Below the pieces are notes generated by a model. The model saw nothing but the letters and a program-made list of their open reading frames with translations, was not told the origin of the DNA and ran no database searches. From Leguminivora glycinivorella (Eukaryota > Arthropoda > Insecta > Lepidoptera > Tortricidae), in the NCBI RefSeq assembly GCF_023078275.1, contig NC_062973.1:20640956-20704955 (forward strand): DNA of 64,000 nucleotides. Reading direction: 5' to 3'. Each line of letters opens with the position of its first letter. Positions within the stretch are counted from its first letter, which is position 1. Of this stretch, positions 33,897-45,344 are shown one piece after another. Made by a program: the position numbers and the translations under genes.

Positions 33897-34489
33897 AAGA
33901 AATTTGTTCCATATTAGCACGGAAGCTAGTGACCTTAAGATGTGTCACTGTGTTGTCATCTAAATGGCAAAACAAGTGCATTTAAACGAATTATCTCACC
34001 CGTGTCGGCCAAAGCGAAGTTCACTTGACGTAACGAACAATAGGTAAACAATCTATACTTACGTCAGTTTCTAGTGAATGACTAATCCTGTCGGTACTCG
34101 TAAAGATAATCCAGCCAAGGATTTACTATTGTTTACATTCAAAGCCTAGACTAAACATATTTTGTTATTCTGACTGAAAAAAATACTGGTAGTTATGTCC
34201 ATTATAAACATGAGCTCAAAGAGTGAAAATTTCCATTTTTATTTAATTTCAATAAAGTTAAAAAAATATATACTTACACCTAAACATTTCTTGAAAAAAG
34301 AATAGGTATGCTCAGTAACTGAGGTACCATCACTTACAGAGATTCTTAATAACAAATGTTTAAAGTGTAAAAAGTACTTAAGTATAAAGATATATTTCAA
34401 ATAGGTACTACGAGTGCATCCTGAAAAGTTTCCATGTCCAGCTCATCAGATTTCTCTTTCATATTCCTTTATGATATAAATAAATAAAA

Positions 34490-34930
34490 TATCTGGGCGA
34501 CCGAGCTTCGCTCGGTTCTATTTTAATATATCACGTCTTTAGATAAAATTAAAAACTCTTATAAATACAAAAACAAAAAAAAAGACAAAAAACAAAAACT
34601 TAATTTCTGGCCGGGATTCGAAACCCTGACACCTACGATCTATCTGCGTACATTAGACCGACCTCGTACGACTGAGCTAAGCGGAATCGATGCGCGCGCG
34701 GCGAAATTAACGACCATATTTTACGTTTACTAACGCGAAAGAAAAACTCATGAAAACTCGAAAATTCGCGTTTTCCGGGATCTAAGGCTACGCTAGATCG
34801 ATTTTTCACCCCTGAAAACCCCCACATAACAAATTTCAGCGAAATCGTTAGAGCGGTTTCCGAGATAGTCGGTATATATAAATAAATAAATAAATATACA
34901 AGAATTGCTCGTTTAAAAGTATATATATAA
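34490..34930 (-). mobile_element. tRNA-headed retroposon
   Basis: On the minus strand a tRNA-like segment (34690-34607) holds TTAGCTCAGTCG (A box) and GGGTTTCGAATCCC (B box). The plus-strand edges read GCGACCGAGCTTCGCTCGG at left and CGGTTTCCGAGATAGTCGG, then ATACAAGAATTGCTCG, at right. A partial relative lies at 38275. It abuts a SINE-2 copy. Confidence 0.6.
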
Positions 34931-34931
34931 G

Positions 34932-35095
34932 ATATTATAGGACATTCTTACACAGACAACGATATATATAATATACAAATACATATAATATATACATAGA
35001 AAACATCCACGACTCAGGAACAAATATCTATGTTCGTCACACAAATAAATGCCCTTACCGGGACTGCGGCGTAGCAGGCAGGTAGACAGCAAACT
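34932..35095 (-). mobile_element. SINE-2 copy, shortened head
   Basis: The plus strand shows ATAGGACATTCTTACACAGA, CAACGATATATATAATATAC, ACATAGAAAACATCCACGAC and CCCTTACCGGGACTGCGG, the reverse of SINE-2. The head has lost its B-box segment compared with 49620-49893. Confidence 0.7.
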
Positions 35096-36186
35096 TTAAA
35101 AAAGTTCTGGTGGTTTTATCCAACACAAATGGGTTCCCAGTGAAAATGTATAATTAATACGCGATGTATATATTGCATGGGTGGCTTTCAGTATACTGTT
35201 TTATCAGTGGAAATGGATGCAATAATTAAATAACCGTCCAGTCAACCATGAAGCTCAACAGACAGATTAAATGTACTGTACTTACCTATCAAATTAATAA
35301 TGTGATGAAGCTGATGAGAATTTTAATTATGAACGTTAAACAGATACACAACAGATTTATCATTTGTTATGTTAAATGTACTTAAGTATTAAACTTGTCG
35401 CGTATTTTAGAATTTTTTTTTCGCAAGAACACAGACAAACTATATTTTATAGTTATTTTAAATGGCACGCGTGTGATACATGTGGAACTCAAATTTATTG
35501 TTTAATAATGGAAAATATGGATCAGTTATAGTTGACCCCCAGTCGGGATGTGCCACGCTGTACCTTATCTAAAATGTTCTAATGCAATGTATTTTAAACT
35601 GTGGGTCACCCTAGGAAACTTTAAATACATATCCGTTAAGGCTATACATATACGGGCGTATTTAGGAGAGACACAAGGGTTGATAAACACTGCTCGTGTA
35701 CTTTAAAAAAACGAGAGGTGACAACATCGTGTCATTTAAGGGTGTGATGCAAACAAACACAACCCATTTCCTGCTGGTGACTACAGAAAGGTAAGAAGTC
35801 CAACACTGGGAAAATACGCCTCGTAAGTTATCAAACGAATTTTAAAACTGCGTCATGTTATATTGTTATCCAAAGTGCCATATGATAGTCCCACTACACA
35901 AACTTTAGACTTTGAGCTATCTAAATGCCAATTGACCCCAATCAGTGCTCATAACATTTTACGTGTTAGTTTTTGATGTGTCACTATAATATACATGTAA
36001 ATAAGCAGATTAAAATAATATTAATTTGAATGAGGTACAGTTCTGTCATGAAACTCATGAAAATAAGTAGTAGGTAGGAAGAAAATGTCCCGCCTGAAAC
36101 ATGGCATAGAAGATATTTCATTTCAATCACTGAACTCTGATCTTAACAACTAAGTACTTGTAAAAATCTGCTTTCGATTTTCAGTA
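35096..36186. other. No gene seen
   Basis: AT-rich. A donor-like CAGAAAG|GTAAGA at about 35788 has no open frame or acceptor to support an exon. Confidence 0.4.
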
Positions 36187-36313
36187 CTGGGGCCCGTTTC
36201 TCGAAAGGTACAAGCCTTGTATTACAAGTGTGTTTCCATGACAACCCATACGATTTGACAGTTCGCGCACTACAGTAACACAAGGCTTGTACCTTTCGAG
36301 AAACGGGCCCCAG
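36187..36313. mobile_element. MITE with perfect 34-bp terminal inverted repeats
   Basis: Both ends read inwards CTGGGGCCCGTTTCTCGAAA and continue through GGTACAAGCCTTGT, identical over 34 bp, with a spacer of about 59 bp. Total length is 127 bp. The perfect arms suggest a recent insertion. Confidence 0.9.
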
Positions 36314-37292
36314 ATGGTGTTTTTTATACGCAATAGTGCGAGAAGTGGCTAATTTCTTGTCAAGTCGAAACTTCGGAGGGCCATCTGTACTGAAAAACGT
36401 CGTACGATACACGTGCAAAAAGGAAATTCGTAACTCGTGTGTATTCGTAACTCCCTTCGGTAGTGTTTTAATTAATCGCCACTAGTTTCTAACTTCCTTT
36501 TTTATGCACTTGTATCGTAATGTACTATTTTTTTTTTCAAGCTGTTACCTACATAGGTACTAGGATGCGATAACGATGCATATGAAGCGGAAAATATAGG
36601 AAAAATGTATAATAAAATTATCTTTACCATTTTGTTTAAAGAACTAGCCAAGTGCTTTTTGTCAACTCTGCTCCTCTACTTTGTATTTGAAAAAATCGTG
36701 TGATAATTTATATTTATTTAGTACGACTTTGTGCTAGTAAATTAACATTTAAATAAATAAGATCAATTAAATTCACAACAATCGCTATATTGAGGTATAG
36801 TTTGGAAAGTTATTATTAAATAATTTAGAATAACCTGTTCATCGATCCAGCCTATCTCCTAGAAAACTACCAACTTCTATGTTAGCGGAGGCGGAAATTT
36901 ATAATAATTTTCCATTTATTTCAAAAAAGAGGGTAAACCTTAACTGCGCTTCCTAACTTTGCTTTTATCTGCTCGGACTCAGGAATGGAAAGTTCAACGT
37001 GTGGTGTGGTTATATCTGAATAAAAACATAAATGTAAAATAAAAGTTGTGTCCTAATGAAGCTCAAAAGTGACTATAGAGTGAGTAGCTAAGATCTTTGA
37101 AACTACACAATGGATTTTAATGCGGTGTTTTTAATACATAGAGTGACTCAAGATGTAGGTTAATATTTTTATATAATTATATATATTGTTTATATTTTAT
37201 GTATAATATCCGTTCGAAGCTGGGGTAGGTCGAAAGTTTATTTATAATTGAATTAAGGGAACTCTTCAGTAATGGTTAAAAGGTTAGGTTAG
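36314..37292. other. No gene seen
   Basis: AT-rich DNA. A repeat-like tract at about 37060-37250 shares words such as AAACTACACAATGGATTTTA with the reversed LINE/SINE end at 5185-5345, suggesting a decayed relative. Confidence 0.4.
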
Positions 37293-37421
37293 ACGACGAC
37301 ATCCACAAAATTGCGGGTCACAAATGGATGAGACTAGCTCAGGACCGGGATAAATGGCGTACTAGAAGAGAGGCCAATGCTCAGCAGTGGGCAATAAAGG
37401 GCTGACATGATGATGATGATA
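37293..37421 (+). pseudogene. RTE-type LINE 3' end
   Basis: The plus strand reads DDIHKIAGHKWMRLAQDRDK followed by WRTRREANAQQWAIKG and a stop at about 37402. A (ATG)n tail follows, typical of RTE 3' ends. Only the last 40 or so codons remain, so it is a strongly 5'-truncated insertion. Confidence 0.8.
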
Positions 37422-37535
37422 AAAGGTTAGGTACAAGTGTTAAATGACACAGGTTGCAAAACAAGTAGCGTAATGTCAAGGCTCATGATGGGTCATGTAA
37501 CTCATGTAAAACGCATAACCCTAGTGTGTCACAAG

Positions 37536-37640
37536 GTCATCGCGCGACCATCGTGCGAATTGGCGCGATGGTCGCCGTCGCATCGCATCGCATCGCCGTC
37601 GCGGGCCCGCCGCTCACGCAAGACACGGCATTAGGTAAAG
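37536..37640. repeat. GC-rich tract with (CATCG)n and a small palindrome
   Basis: GCGACCATCG and CGATGGTCGC form an inverted pair, followed by GCATCGCATCGCATCG. It stands out from AT-rich surroundings but has no coding support and no second copy in the window. Confidence 0.5.
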
Positions 37641-38274
37641 CATGGGTTTCTTCCCACAATTTTCGAGTGCAAGCCAAGCGTGCAGTCTAAACATACGACC
37701 AATCAGGCGAAGCGAACTCATTGACCAATTGCCAATTGCGTTCCATCATGGCGCATCAAATCAGAATGTTCCGTCGAAATTACTTATGAATTTCCGGACG
37801 TAACCTTACTTTTGAAATTTTCTATGCGCTGTAGTGATATCAACAGGCGGGTCAGTGCATGAAAGTCCTTGTGAAAAGTCTGTATCCGTTGTCGTCTTTT
37901 TGTTTTACGAATTTGTCTGGCACTCTGCCGTGTTTCGAGTTGAGTATTTTTCTTCGTTTATGCGGCCGCCTGACCACTTGAGTGTATTCTCTTGTAATCT
38001 ACTCTATTTCCTTTTCGCTAACTATTTTCATTATGCTTCGAGCAGACTATTAATTTGTTGAGAAAACTTTTAACAGCTTTGTTAAGTAGTAGTATAATAG
38101 TAGTCTTTTTTTTAAAAACGGGTATAATTTTAGGCGTTTTCAACTTTTATTAGTTGGCACTGGCTTCTGAACAGGCTTGTGTGTTCTGCCATAATGTGAC
38201 GATACATGTTAAAGAGATCGGAAGAAGGTGACAAAACACGAGAAGCGAGACAAAACATGTTTTCTCACAGATAA
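37641..38274. other. No gene seen
   Basis: Open frames up to 75 codons lack splice sites and codon structure. Confidence 0.4.
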
Positions 38275-38400
38275 GTTAGGTCTAGTGATCGATTTCTCAC
38301 CCCCGAAACACCCACACAGTATAGGTATTATTGATATCGTTAGAACCGCTTCCGATATACAAATATACATTTAGAAGTATTGCTCATTTCAGGCATAAGA
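38275..38400 (-). mobile_element. Fragment related to 34490 retroposon
   Basis: ATCGATTTCTCACCCCCGAA, ATCGTTAGAACCGCTTCC and AGTATTGCTCATTTC match the order seen at 34797-34930. The tRNA-like head is missing. Confidence 0.5.
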
Positions 38401-38620
38401 TTATACCCACTACATGAATGTCTGCTTTCTTATCGCTCCCAGTCATGAGGCATGAATATAATATTGATATAAAATTCATCACCTATAAATCGATTATAAC
38501 ATCCGATGCAAATTTAATCGAGAATCGTAAAAATAATTTCAAATTTGCACTGTGATGTAATCCTGTAACTGTTTACGTACTGACAAAGTACGTGTCCCTT
38601 TGCACGTGTACCCTTTTATT

Positions 38621-39187
38621 AGGGTTCCGTAGTCAACTAGGAACCCTTATAGTTTCGCCATGTCTGTCTGTCCGTCCGTCCGTCCGTCCGTCCGTCCGTC
38701 CGTCCGTCCGTCCGTCCGTCCGCGGATAATCTCAGTAACCGTAAGCACTAGAAAGCTGAAATTTGGTACAAATATGTATATCAGTCACGCCAACAAAGTG
38801 CAAAAATAAAAAATGGAAAAAAATGTTTTATTAGGGTACCCCCCCTACATGTAAAGTGGGGGCTGATTTTTTTTTTCATTCCAATCCCAACGTGTGATAT
38901 ATTGTTGGATAGGTATTTAAAAATGAATAAGGGTTTACTAAGATCGTTTTTTGATAATATTAATATTTTCGGAAATAATCGCTCCTAAAGGAAAAAAAAG
39001 TGCGTCCCCCCCTCTAACTTTTGAACCATATGTTTAAAAAATATGAAAAAAATCACAAAAGTAGAACTATATAAACACTTTCTAGGAAAATTGTTTTGAA
39101 CTTGATAAGTTCAGTAGTTTTTGAGAAAAATACGGAAAACTACGGAACCCTACACTGAGCGTGGCCCGACACGCTCTTGGCCGGTTT
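38621..39187 (+). mobile_element. RepA copy 5
   Basis: Full-length copy with an intermediate (GTCC)n array, starting AGGGTTCCGTAGTC and ending CTCTTGGCCGGTTTT. It ends about 260 bp before the second recursive splice-site candidate. Confidence 0.88.
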
Positions 39188-39445
39188 TGTTGTGTATGTT
39201 GTGCGTGTAACCTTGATGTTAAACTCTACATATGAATTCGTATTTAAACATAAGCTATTGTATACTATGTTATTCAATACAATACTCCCAGTGTACAAAT
39301 TCCTAAAACATTTGCTAATAGATTTTTAATCCCAGAATCTATTGGTACAAATCCTCATCAGGAACGCATTTCTACCTGAAACAAAGTGCTTATTATAATA
39401 TTCGCAAATATTTCAGCATACATACAATATAACAATATATAAATA

Positions 39446-39471
39446 AATGACTTTGTTCTTTTCAGGTAAGT
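39446..39471 (+). promoter_or_regulatory. Candidate recursive splice site 2 (3'ss abutting 5'ss)
   Basis: CTTTGTTCTTTTCAG ends at 39465 and GTAAGTG begins at 39466, again an acceptor and a strong donor with no exon between them, on the plus strand like the site at 3396. A TGAC branch-like sequence lies about 17 nt upstream and no AG intervenes. I saw no equivalent CAGGTAAGT in a pyrimidine context on the minus strand. Function is inferred. Confidence 0.55.
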
Positions 39472-39520
39472 GTTGTGCTGGTATTTGCTTGCCGAGTGTC
39501 AGTGGATGATGGATGTTCAG
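39466..39520 (+). other. Possible recursive-splice exon
   Basis: A second donor (TTCAG|GTAAAA) lies 55 nt after the abutting site. Fifty-five nt is not a multiple of three, so inclusion would shift the frame of a coding transcript. This is expected for a normally skipped recursive exon but not for a conserved coding microexon. Confidence 0.3.
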
Positions 39521-39617
39521 GTAAAATAAACAGACTAGACTAGGCCATCGAGGACCTAAGACTAGATACAGATCTGACCTGTTAGTGTCAAAACTGACAT
39601 TTATTTTTAAGGTCCGA

Positions 39618-39735
39618 CCAAGATCTCGGTCTCGGTCTCGGTCTCGGCATTCTCGGCCGAAAATCGGGCCGAGATCTCGGTCTCGGTTCTCGGCCAAAAT
39701 GGGCCGAGATTCTCGGCAAAACCGAGACTGCGGTT
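39618..39735. repeat. (TCTCGG)n-rich segment
   Basis: Runs of TCTCGG alternate with CGGCCGAAAATCGGGCCGAG-like inverted words. An equivalent 30-bp (TCTCGG)n tract with the same GGCATT edge recurs at 40529-40562, about 0.9 kb away in the same orientation. It translates as spurious Arg-Asp repeats. Confidence 0.75.
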
Positions 39736-40528
39736 TTTAGCTTTCAGTTTGTTACAACGCCCGTTTGGTATTCCGATTTTAGTGATTTTGGTAGGGTCTT
39801 TCGATATTTTAAGCAAAAAACAAACAAATACCTAGGTATAATTCATAAAAGAGTGTAAAATATTTACGACAACTTGATGTGTGTGGAAGACAACGACGAC
39901 GCGAAAAATCAAAGTAGCAGGTTAGAATAATACCTACCTTACATGATAGAAATGGCGAATTACGGAATATCGGACGAAATTTTGAGCTTCGTGGATGCTG
40001 TTTTGATTTTTTTTTAGCAAGTATGTGTTTTCCGTAGTCATGTTTTTGATATACATACATACAAGTTTGGAAATAATCGCTAACATAAAAAATAGTTCGT
40101 GTCCCTTAACTTTGAATCATGTGCCTAAAAATACGTCAAAATCAACGTAAAGCTTAGTAAAGACTTTCAAGGAAAACCTGGAAAACTACCCGTAGAAAAC
40201 ACGATTCGACAACCTGTTTTATAATTTCTTGCAAAAAGTCACAAAAAATCAGGGTATTAAACGCGCGTGTAAAACCTCTGAAATTGCATGCCCCTATAGG
40301 CTATGGCGACAGCTTACCACCGGGCGAGCCGTATAGTTGTTTTTGTCACTGACGTAGTCTATTTTGCTACGGTAGATAGGTAAGGAAGGAGTGCGGGTAG
40401 GTTTGGGTAGTTACGAAACCAAACACTAAGCAAGACCCAACATACTCTTGGTTTCCTGGTTAATAGGCGAATTTCGATTATGAAAACATTTTTTTGTAAA
40501 AATGGCATATTTTTTAACTGTTTTACTA

Positions 40529-40562
40529 ATTCTCGGTCTCGGTCTCGGTCTCGGCATTTGCT
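40529..40562. repeat. (TCTCGG)n, second tract
   Basis: Same orientation and the same CTCGGTCTCGGCATT edge as the tract at 39622. The two could be ends of one element or independent arrays. Confidence 0.7.
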
Positions 40563-40579
40563 CGGTATTTTGCTTTTTT

Positions 40580-41199
40580 AGGGTTCCGTAGCCAAAATGG
40601 CAAAAACGGAACCCTTATAGTTTCGTCATGTCCGTCTGTCCGTCTGTCCGTCTGTCCGTCTGTCCGTCTGTCACAGCCGATTTACTCGGAAACTATAAGT
40701 ACTACAGTGATGAAATTTGATGGGAATATGTGTTGTATGAACCGCTACAAAATTATGACACTAAATAGTAAAAAAAAGAATTGGGGGTGGGGCCCCCCAT
40801 ACATGTAACTGAGGGATGAAAATTTTTTTTTCGATGTACATACCCGTGTGGGGTATCAATGGAAAGGTCTTTTAAAATGATATAAAGTTTTCTAAAAAAC
40901 ATTTTTCTTAAAGTGAACGGTTTTTGAGATATCAGCTCTCAAAGTCGTAAAAAGTATGTCCCCCCCCCCCCTCTATTTTTATAACTACGGGGTATAAAAT
41001 TCTAAAAAAAATAGAGGTGATGCATGCTAATTAACTCTTTCAACGATTTTTGGTTTGATCAAAGTATCTCTTATAGTTTTTGAGATAGGTTGATTTAACT
41101 GTAATTTTGGCAGGTGTATAAATTGACATAATAAGTTTATTATATTTGCTGCTACGGAACCCTTTGTGCGCGAGCCCGACTCGCACTTGGCCGGTTTTT
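40580..41199 (+). mobile_element. RepA variant (CCGACTCGCACTTGGCCGG end)
   Basis: It has the RepA plan with a different 5' hairpin (AGGGTTCCGT paired with ACGGAACCCT), a GTCT/GTCC array, a C run, and the end GCGAGCCCGACTCGCACTTGG. The middle is unrelated at sequence level to RepA copies 1-5, so this is a sister family sharing both ends. Confidence 0.8.
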
Positions 41200-42059
41200 C
41201 CACTTTGTAACCGCTGTATACAAGGTGTTTGAAAAAGGGTAACGAAGTGGAAAAAAAAACTTGCCCGAGGATGTTTTTTTCCGCCTAGTAGGATGAAAAG
41301 GGGTCGTAATTCTAAGTAGGAAAAACATTAAATTTACTTATTTTAGAAAAAAAAGTTTTTGAATCTATGCTGAGGGCACCGTTGTTTCGCCCAATTCCAT
41401 GTGGTATTCTTTTACAACAAAATATTGTGGGAAACAAATGAATATACCCCGTAATGAGAGACCCGTGAATATGTTTTTACTTGCTACTTGAGTAATGTTT
41501 TTTTTAAGTTTTAACGATACTTACTCATATATATTTTTTTCTATATAGTTACTCATGTCAATTGGGTTTTCCTTATGAGTAGTCTAATATTTTGCGACAC
41601 TTTGCTCTACTATGTTCCATTTATTCAGCCATGGTCGTTAAAGTGCCATGCGTTATATTGTCTTCGGTTACCGCGATAGTTACTCATGAAATAAAACTTG
41701 CCATGCGTTATAAAAATACTTTACGGGAATGAGTTAAGAGATGTTTTTGAGTGTCAGAATGTTCTCGTTACACTTTAAAGCGACAATGTGGCGTTAAATT
41801 CTTTGATGTGTGATGATTACAAATGAAGGATGACATCATATGAAGAAGGCTGACAAAAGAATTCAATTTATAAAATGCTGGTCCAAATGAGTCAATTGAG
41901 AACACGATTTGCATAAAGAGCTCTCTGGAGGTACAGTCACATAGTATGTGTAACTATGCTTTACATATATCCAAACTTTTCTTTTATATTTTGGTGATTC
42001 ATGAAACATATAAACCAGGTTACTCGCGTGTAAATAGCTCGCAGAATTATATAAATAAA

Positions 42060-42125
42060 TAAATATTATAGGACATGCTTGCTTACACTGTTTGACTGAA
42101 TCCCACAGTAAGCTCAAGAACGCTT
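42060..42125 (-). mobile_element. SINE-2 tail fragment
   Basis: The plus strand has ATTATAGGACATGCTTGC, GACTGAATCCCACAGTAAGC and TCAAGAACGCTT, the 3' part of SINE-2 reversed, with no head. Confidence 0.6.
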
Positions 42126-42286
42126 AATATGTCAATGTCACTTGGATTAATTTGAGGATGACTCATATTTTAAGATAATACAGTCATAATCATTCTTCGC
42201 ACTTTGCTGTTCGCGGATTAAATAGCAAAGTAATCTTCTAGATTTTGTATACACTCTGTTTCCGCAAAGTAACGCCAGGGTGCGTA

Positions 42287-42428
42287 TAGCCGAATGGCAC
42301 AAACGCTCACGAAACGAAACGCTCGTAGATATCTATCTCTATCGCTCGTGCGTATTGGCGCGACAGAGCCAGACTACCTTTCGCGGCGTTTTGTTTTCGT
42401 TTCGCGTCGCAGAAATGCCATTCGGCTA
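42287..42428 (+). mobile_element. RepB MITE copy 3
   Basis: 142 bp with the same 13-bp terminal inverted repeats and interior as 2122 and 19156. The overlapping open frame is incidental. Confidence 0.87.
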
Positions 42429-42767
42429 CGGCACCTGATTCCTTTGAGTACATTCTTCAGACTGGGCACATTGTCGAGCCTGGTATTCTTACCATTTGAT
42501 ATTACTTATCACTATCAGTTGGTAAATGTACGCAAACATTTCACCTACACCAAGATCCTCAAGGACACTATAACCATGCTTTATAATTTATACCCGACTA
42601 TTAATTTTAGTTTGTTGTCATTAGCTAAATTGGCCCAGACGTGGTAATTTCGTTTCAGCTCGTTTATGTCTCATAAACTCGTTAAGAGGAATTATTGTTT
42701 TGTTCATTGTTTGCATTCATCTAAATTAACCATTTGGAATTGTGAAATAATAGTTATTTGTTATACA

Positions 42768-43170
42768 AGGGGGCAAAGTTGTATTTTAACGCCGAGTGTG
42801 GAATTGAAAAACGAGCAAGTGAAAGGAGTCTATAGTTGAAGCGAGTGGTTCGAGAATAGAATCCTGAACTTGCGAGTTTTTTAACACACGAGAATTAAAA
42901 TACATTTGCACCCGAGTGTAACACAAAACTTTTCCCCCACTATAGCGAGGAAACTACAACGCAAAAAATGCGTTTATCACTTCTTCCAGTAGTTCTACAG
43001 GTAAATCATCTTTATTACTAGATTCAGCTACTTTTATCAATTTTAAAGCAGTTAATTTGACTTTATTCAAGGTCAAATTACTTTACCCACTAGTGGATAA
43101 AATGCGTTTTTACCCGCTGGTATTAAAGGACAAAACACGTGTTTCCGAGCTAGTGAGGGGAAAAATCTAT
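42768..43170. repeat. Dispersed AT-rich repeat (GGGGGCAAAGTTGTATTTTA start)
   Basis: It starts GGGGGCAAAGTTGTATTTTA and contains ACGCCGAGTGTGGAATTG, ACACGAGAATTAAAATAC and GCTAGTGAGGGGAAAA. I recognise it as a common lepidopteran interspersed sequence, but there is no second copy here. Coding is not evident. Confidence 0.45.
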
Positions 43171-43630
43171 TAACATGATAGGTGCATAAGTATAGGAGGC
43201 AAAGTTACCGAAATGTACTACGTAAGTAGGTACATAGACACAAACTGGACTAACTATGTATTTTAAGCAACTGGAAAATAAATTTCTTCACGTGTAGTAT
43301 ACGTCTGTCATTTCACGACTCTTCTCTTTCCGAACAGACTACATATAAATAGATAAAGACAAACTTTCTCAAGTTTTCTTGCACTGCTGGTTCAAAAGAT
43401 TACTACATATTAAATACCTCCAAACGCCCAACGGAACTGTAAGCATGTACCCCAAGTTTACAAGCGGCGGCATCTGGTTTCCATCTCCACTCGATGCCGA
43501 GGTTATGATAATGCAGATAAACTTGGGCTATTTACATCGGCCGGCGTCGCGTAGCTACCAGAAGCCTAGCTAACACGCCAATCAATCTGTAGCGGAATAA
43601 ACGATAGCCAGGCCAATTTAAACGTAGGTA

Positions 43631-43768
43631 TCGTCCGTACTCCAGCAAACCATGGACCACATCATCGAATGCTGCCCTCTGCACTCATACACCGGGGCTA
43701 GAGAAGACCTACTGCAACTCACACCAGACGCTGCCGAGTGGCTCAATTGTCTAAATGTTGACCTATAG
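43631..43768 (+). pseudogene. LINE polyprotein C-terminal fragment
   Basis: The frame ending at TAG 43766-43768 reads QQTMDHIIECCPLHSYTGAR, then DLLQLTPDAAEWLNCLNVDL. This matches the C-terminal Cys/His end found on many insect LINE (Jockey-like) reverse transcriptases. Upstream frames are broken, so only the 3' end of the element remains. Confidence 0.7.
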
Positions 43769-44238
43769 CTTTTATATTTGTATTCTTTTTGACTGGTTTT
43801 ATTGTATAAAACTTGTTATTTGCCTATTTTCATGCCATACGATTAAATAAATGTAAGTTAGAATTGTCTCGTTCCTATTAGGTAATGAAAATGAAAGAGT
43901 TTTGAGGAATAGTACAACGCTATACCACGGAGCGTAAACTATTGGCATGTTGGCTAAGCTCTCAGGAATCGTCAGTGGTGAGCGCGGATTAATTGTCGTT
44001 TCGCACAAGTTTGGGCCAAGCGGTTGTTTTCCCTTTCAGCCACTGACTATAAAACTTTCATTACTGGCCGCGAACGTTGAAGTTATGGCCGTCTTTCGCT
44101 TTTACTAAAATTAAAATGGAATTAGAGTGATGGAGAGAGATGTCCGCAATTTGCGAGCATCAATATTTGAGATAGGCCTTCATCAAAGTATCTCCGATAC
44201 CCAATTTTGTCTTAGTCGGTTCAGCAGTTTAAGCACAC

Positions 44239-44465
44239 CTCGGACACTGGCGATCAAACATATGAAAGAGGCGCGATTCTAGCACACATTCTAAGCTCGT
44301 GTAGGTAAACGCGTACTATGCTTGTATGAGTGAAATATGACAGGTCGACTGTTCGTGTTTTTGACAGGCGGTAACTGTGAGGTAACCGAGAGGGGGTGGG
44401 CGGCACTTTCAGCGGGGAGCGGGAGTGGCCATACTGTACGATAGTACTCTTTATTATACTGTGGT
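44239..44465 (-). repeat. RepG copy 2, inverted
   Basis: Reverse complement of 30882-31109, about 13 kb away, with near-equal length (227 versus 228 bp). The overlapping minus-strand frame is therefore repeat sequence. Confidence 0.75.
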
Positions 44466-44747
44466 TTAAGTCTGAACGTTATTAGAAAGTTAGATAGAAA
44501 TAGACGTTGGTTAAGTTTCAGCATCTTATTTTTCCATCTAAATCGGTTTAGCAGTTTAAGGGCCGGTTGGATCAAACCGTCTGTCACCGTTAAAGCGTTC
44601 GTTAAATGTATGGAAAGTTTCATAGACGTCTGCTGCGTGACGATGACGTGTCTGTCAAATGTAGTTGATGCAACTGGCCTTAAGTGTGAAGAGGTAATAG
44701 CCATACTAAAGTCAATTTCATATTGATATCGGTAAGGATTATTGAGA

Positions 44748-44825
44748 ATAAGAAGTGGCGTACTGGAAGAATGGCCTATGCTCAGCAGTGGGCGATAAAG
44801 GGCTGATATGCTGATGATGATGAAG
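44748..44825 (+). pseudogene. RTE-type LINE 3' end, minimal
   Basis: KWRTGRMAYAQQWAIKG then a stop, followed by (ATG)n-like TGATGATGATGAAGG. These are the same last residues as in the 37293 fragment. Only about 20 codons are left. Confidence 0.7.
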
Positions 44826-45344
44826 GATTATGGAGTCAGATGCAATGAAAGTATATCAAATAATTTATTCAAATTTCAAACTTGGAGAAATAATAAAAAA
44901 GTACTTAATGCCAGAAGGCATTCTCCGCCCGCCAACCATGGGCTAAACCGATTATCGTAAATTTTAATTAATACAAATACAATATTTAAAACTTTTAAAA
45001 GACAAAATCCAAAGACCTTAGTGAGTACCATGGACTGAGTAATCAAAGTATCAAGACACGCAAGTCATGTCGTTGATACTGCAATACCCGTCATTTCGCG
45101 ATCATATCGCTACAGATGAATCATTCCAATGTACATAGTACAATACTATTGACATTAAAACTGATAAGGAACACGATACGGCAAATGTTAGTCATACTAA
45201 ACTTGCTGGGTAGTAATTTCCATTTAACTGCACAATTAATTGCACAATAAGAGAATATGCTTGACCTTGGTTACTGGTGTCATTAAAAATTAACTTAAAC
45301 CTTGCTTGACCTATATAAAATAAACTATAATGTATATAGTAGCT

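Noticed and set aside
35780..35800. Donor-like CAGAAAG|GTAAGA
   Set aside because: No upstream open frame or acceptor at exon-like distance, and a single weak motif is expected by chance.
39413..39816. Minus-strand frames with Arg-Asp repeats
   Set aside because: They arise from the (TCTCGG)n tract; there is no start or splice support.
42294..42647. 117-codon plus-strand frame
   Set aside because: It begins inside the RepB MITE and continues into unsupported AT-rich DNA.
44291..44704. 137-codon minus-strand frame
   Set aside because: Largely within RepG, which is repeated in inverted form at 30882 with a different open length.
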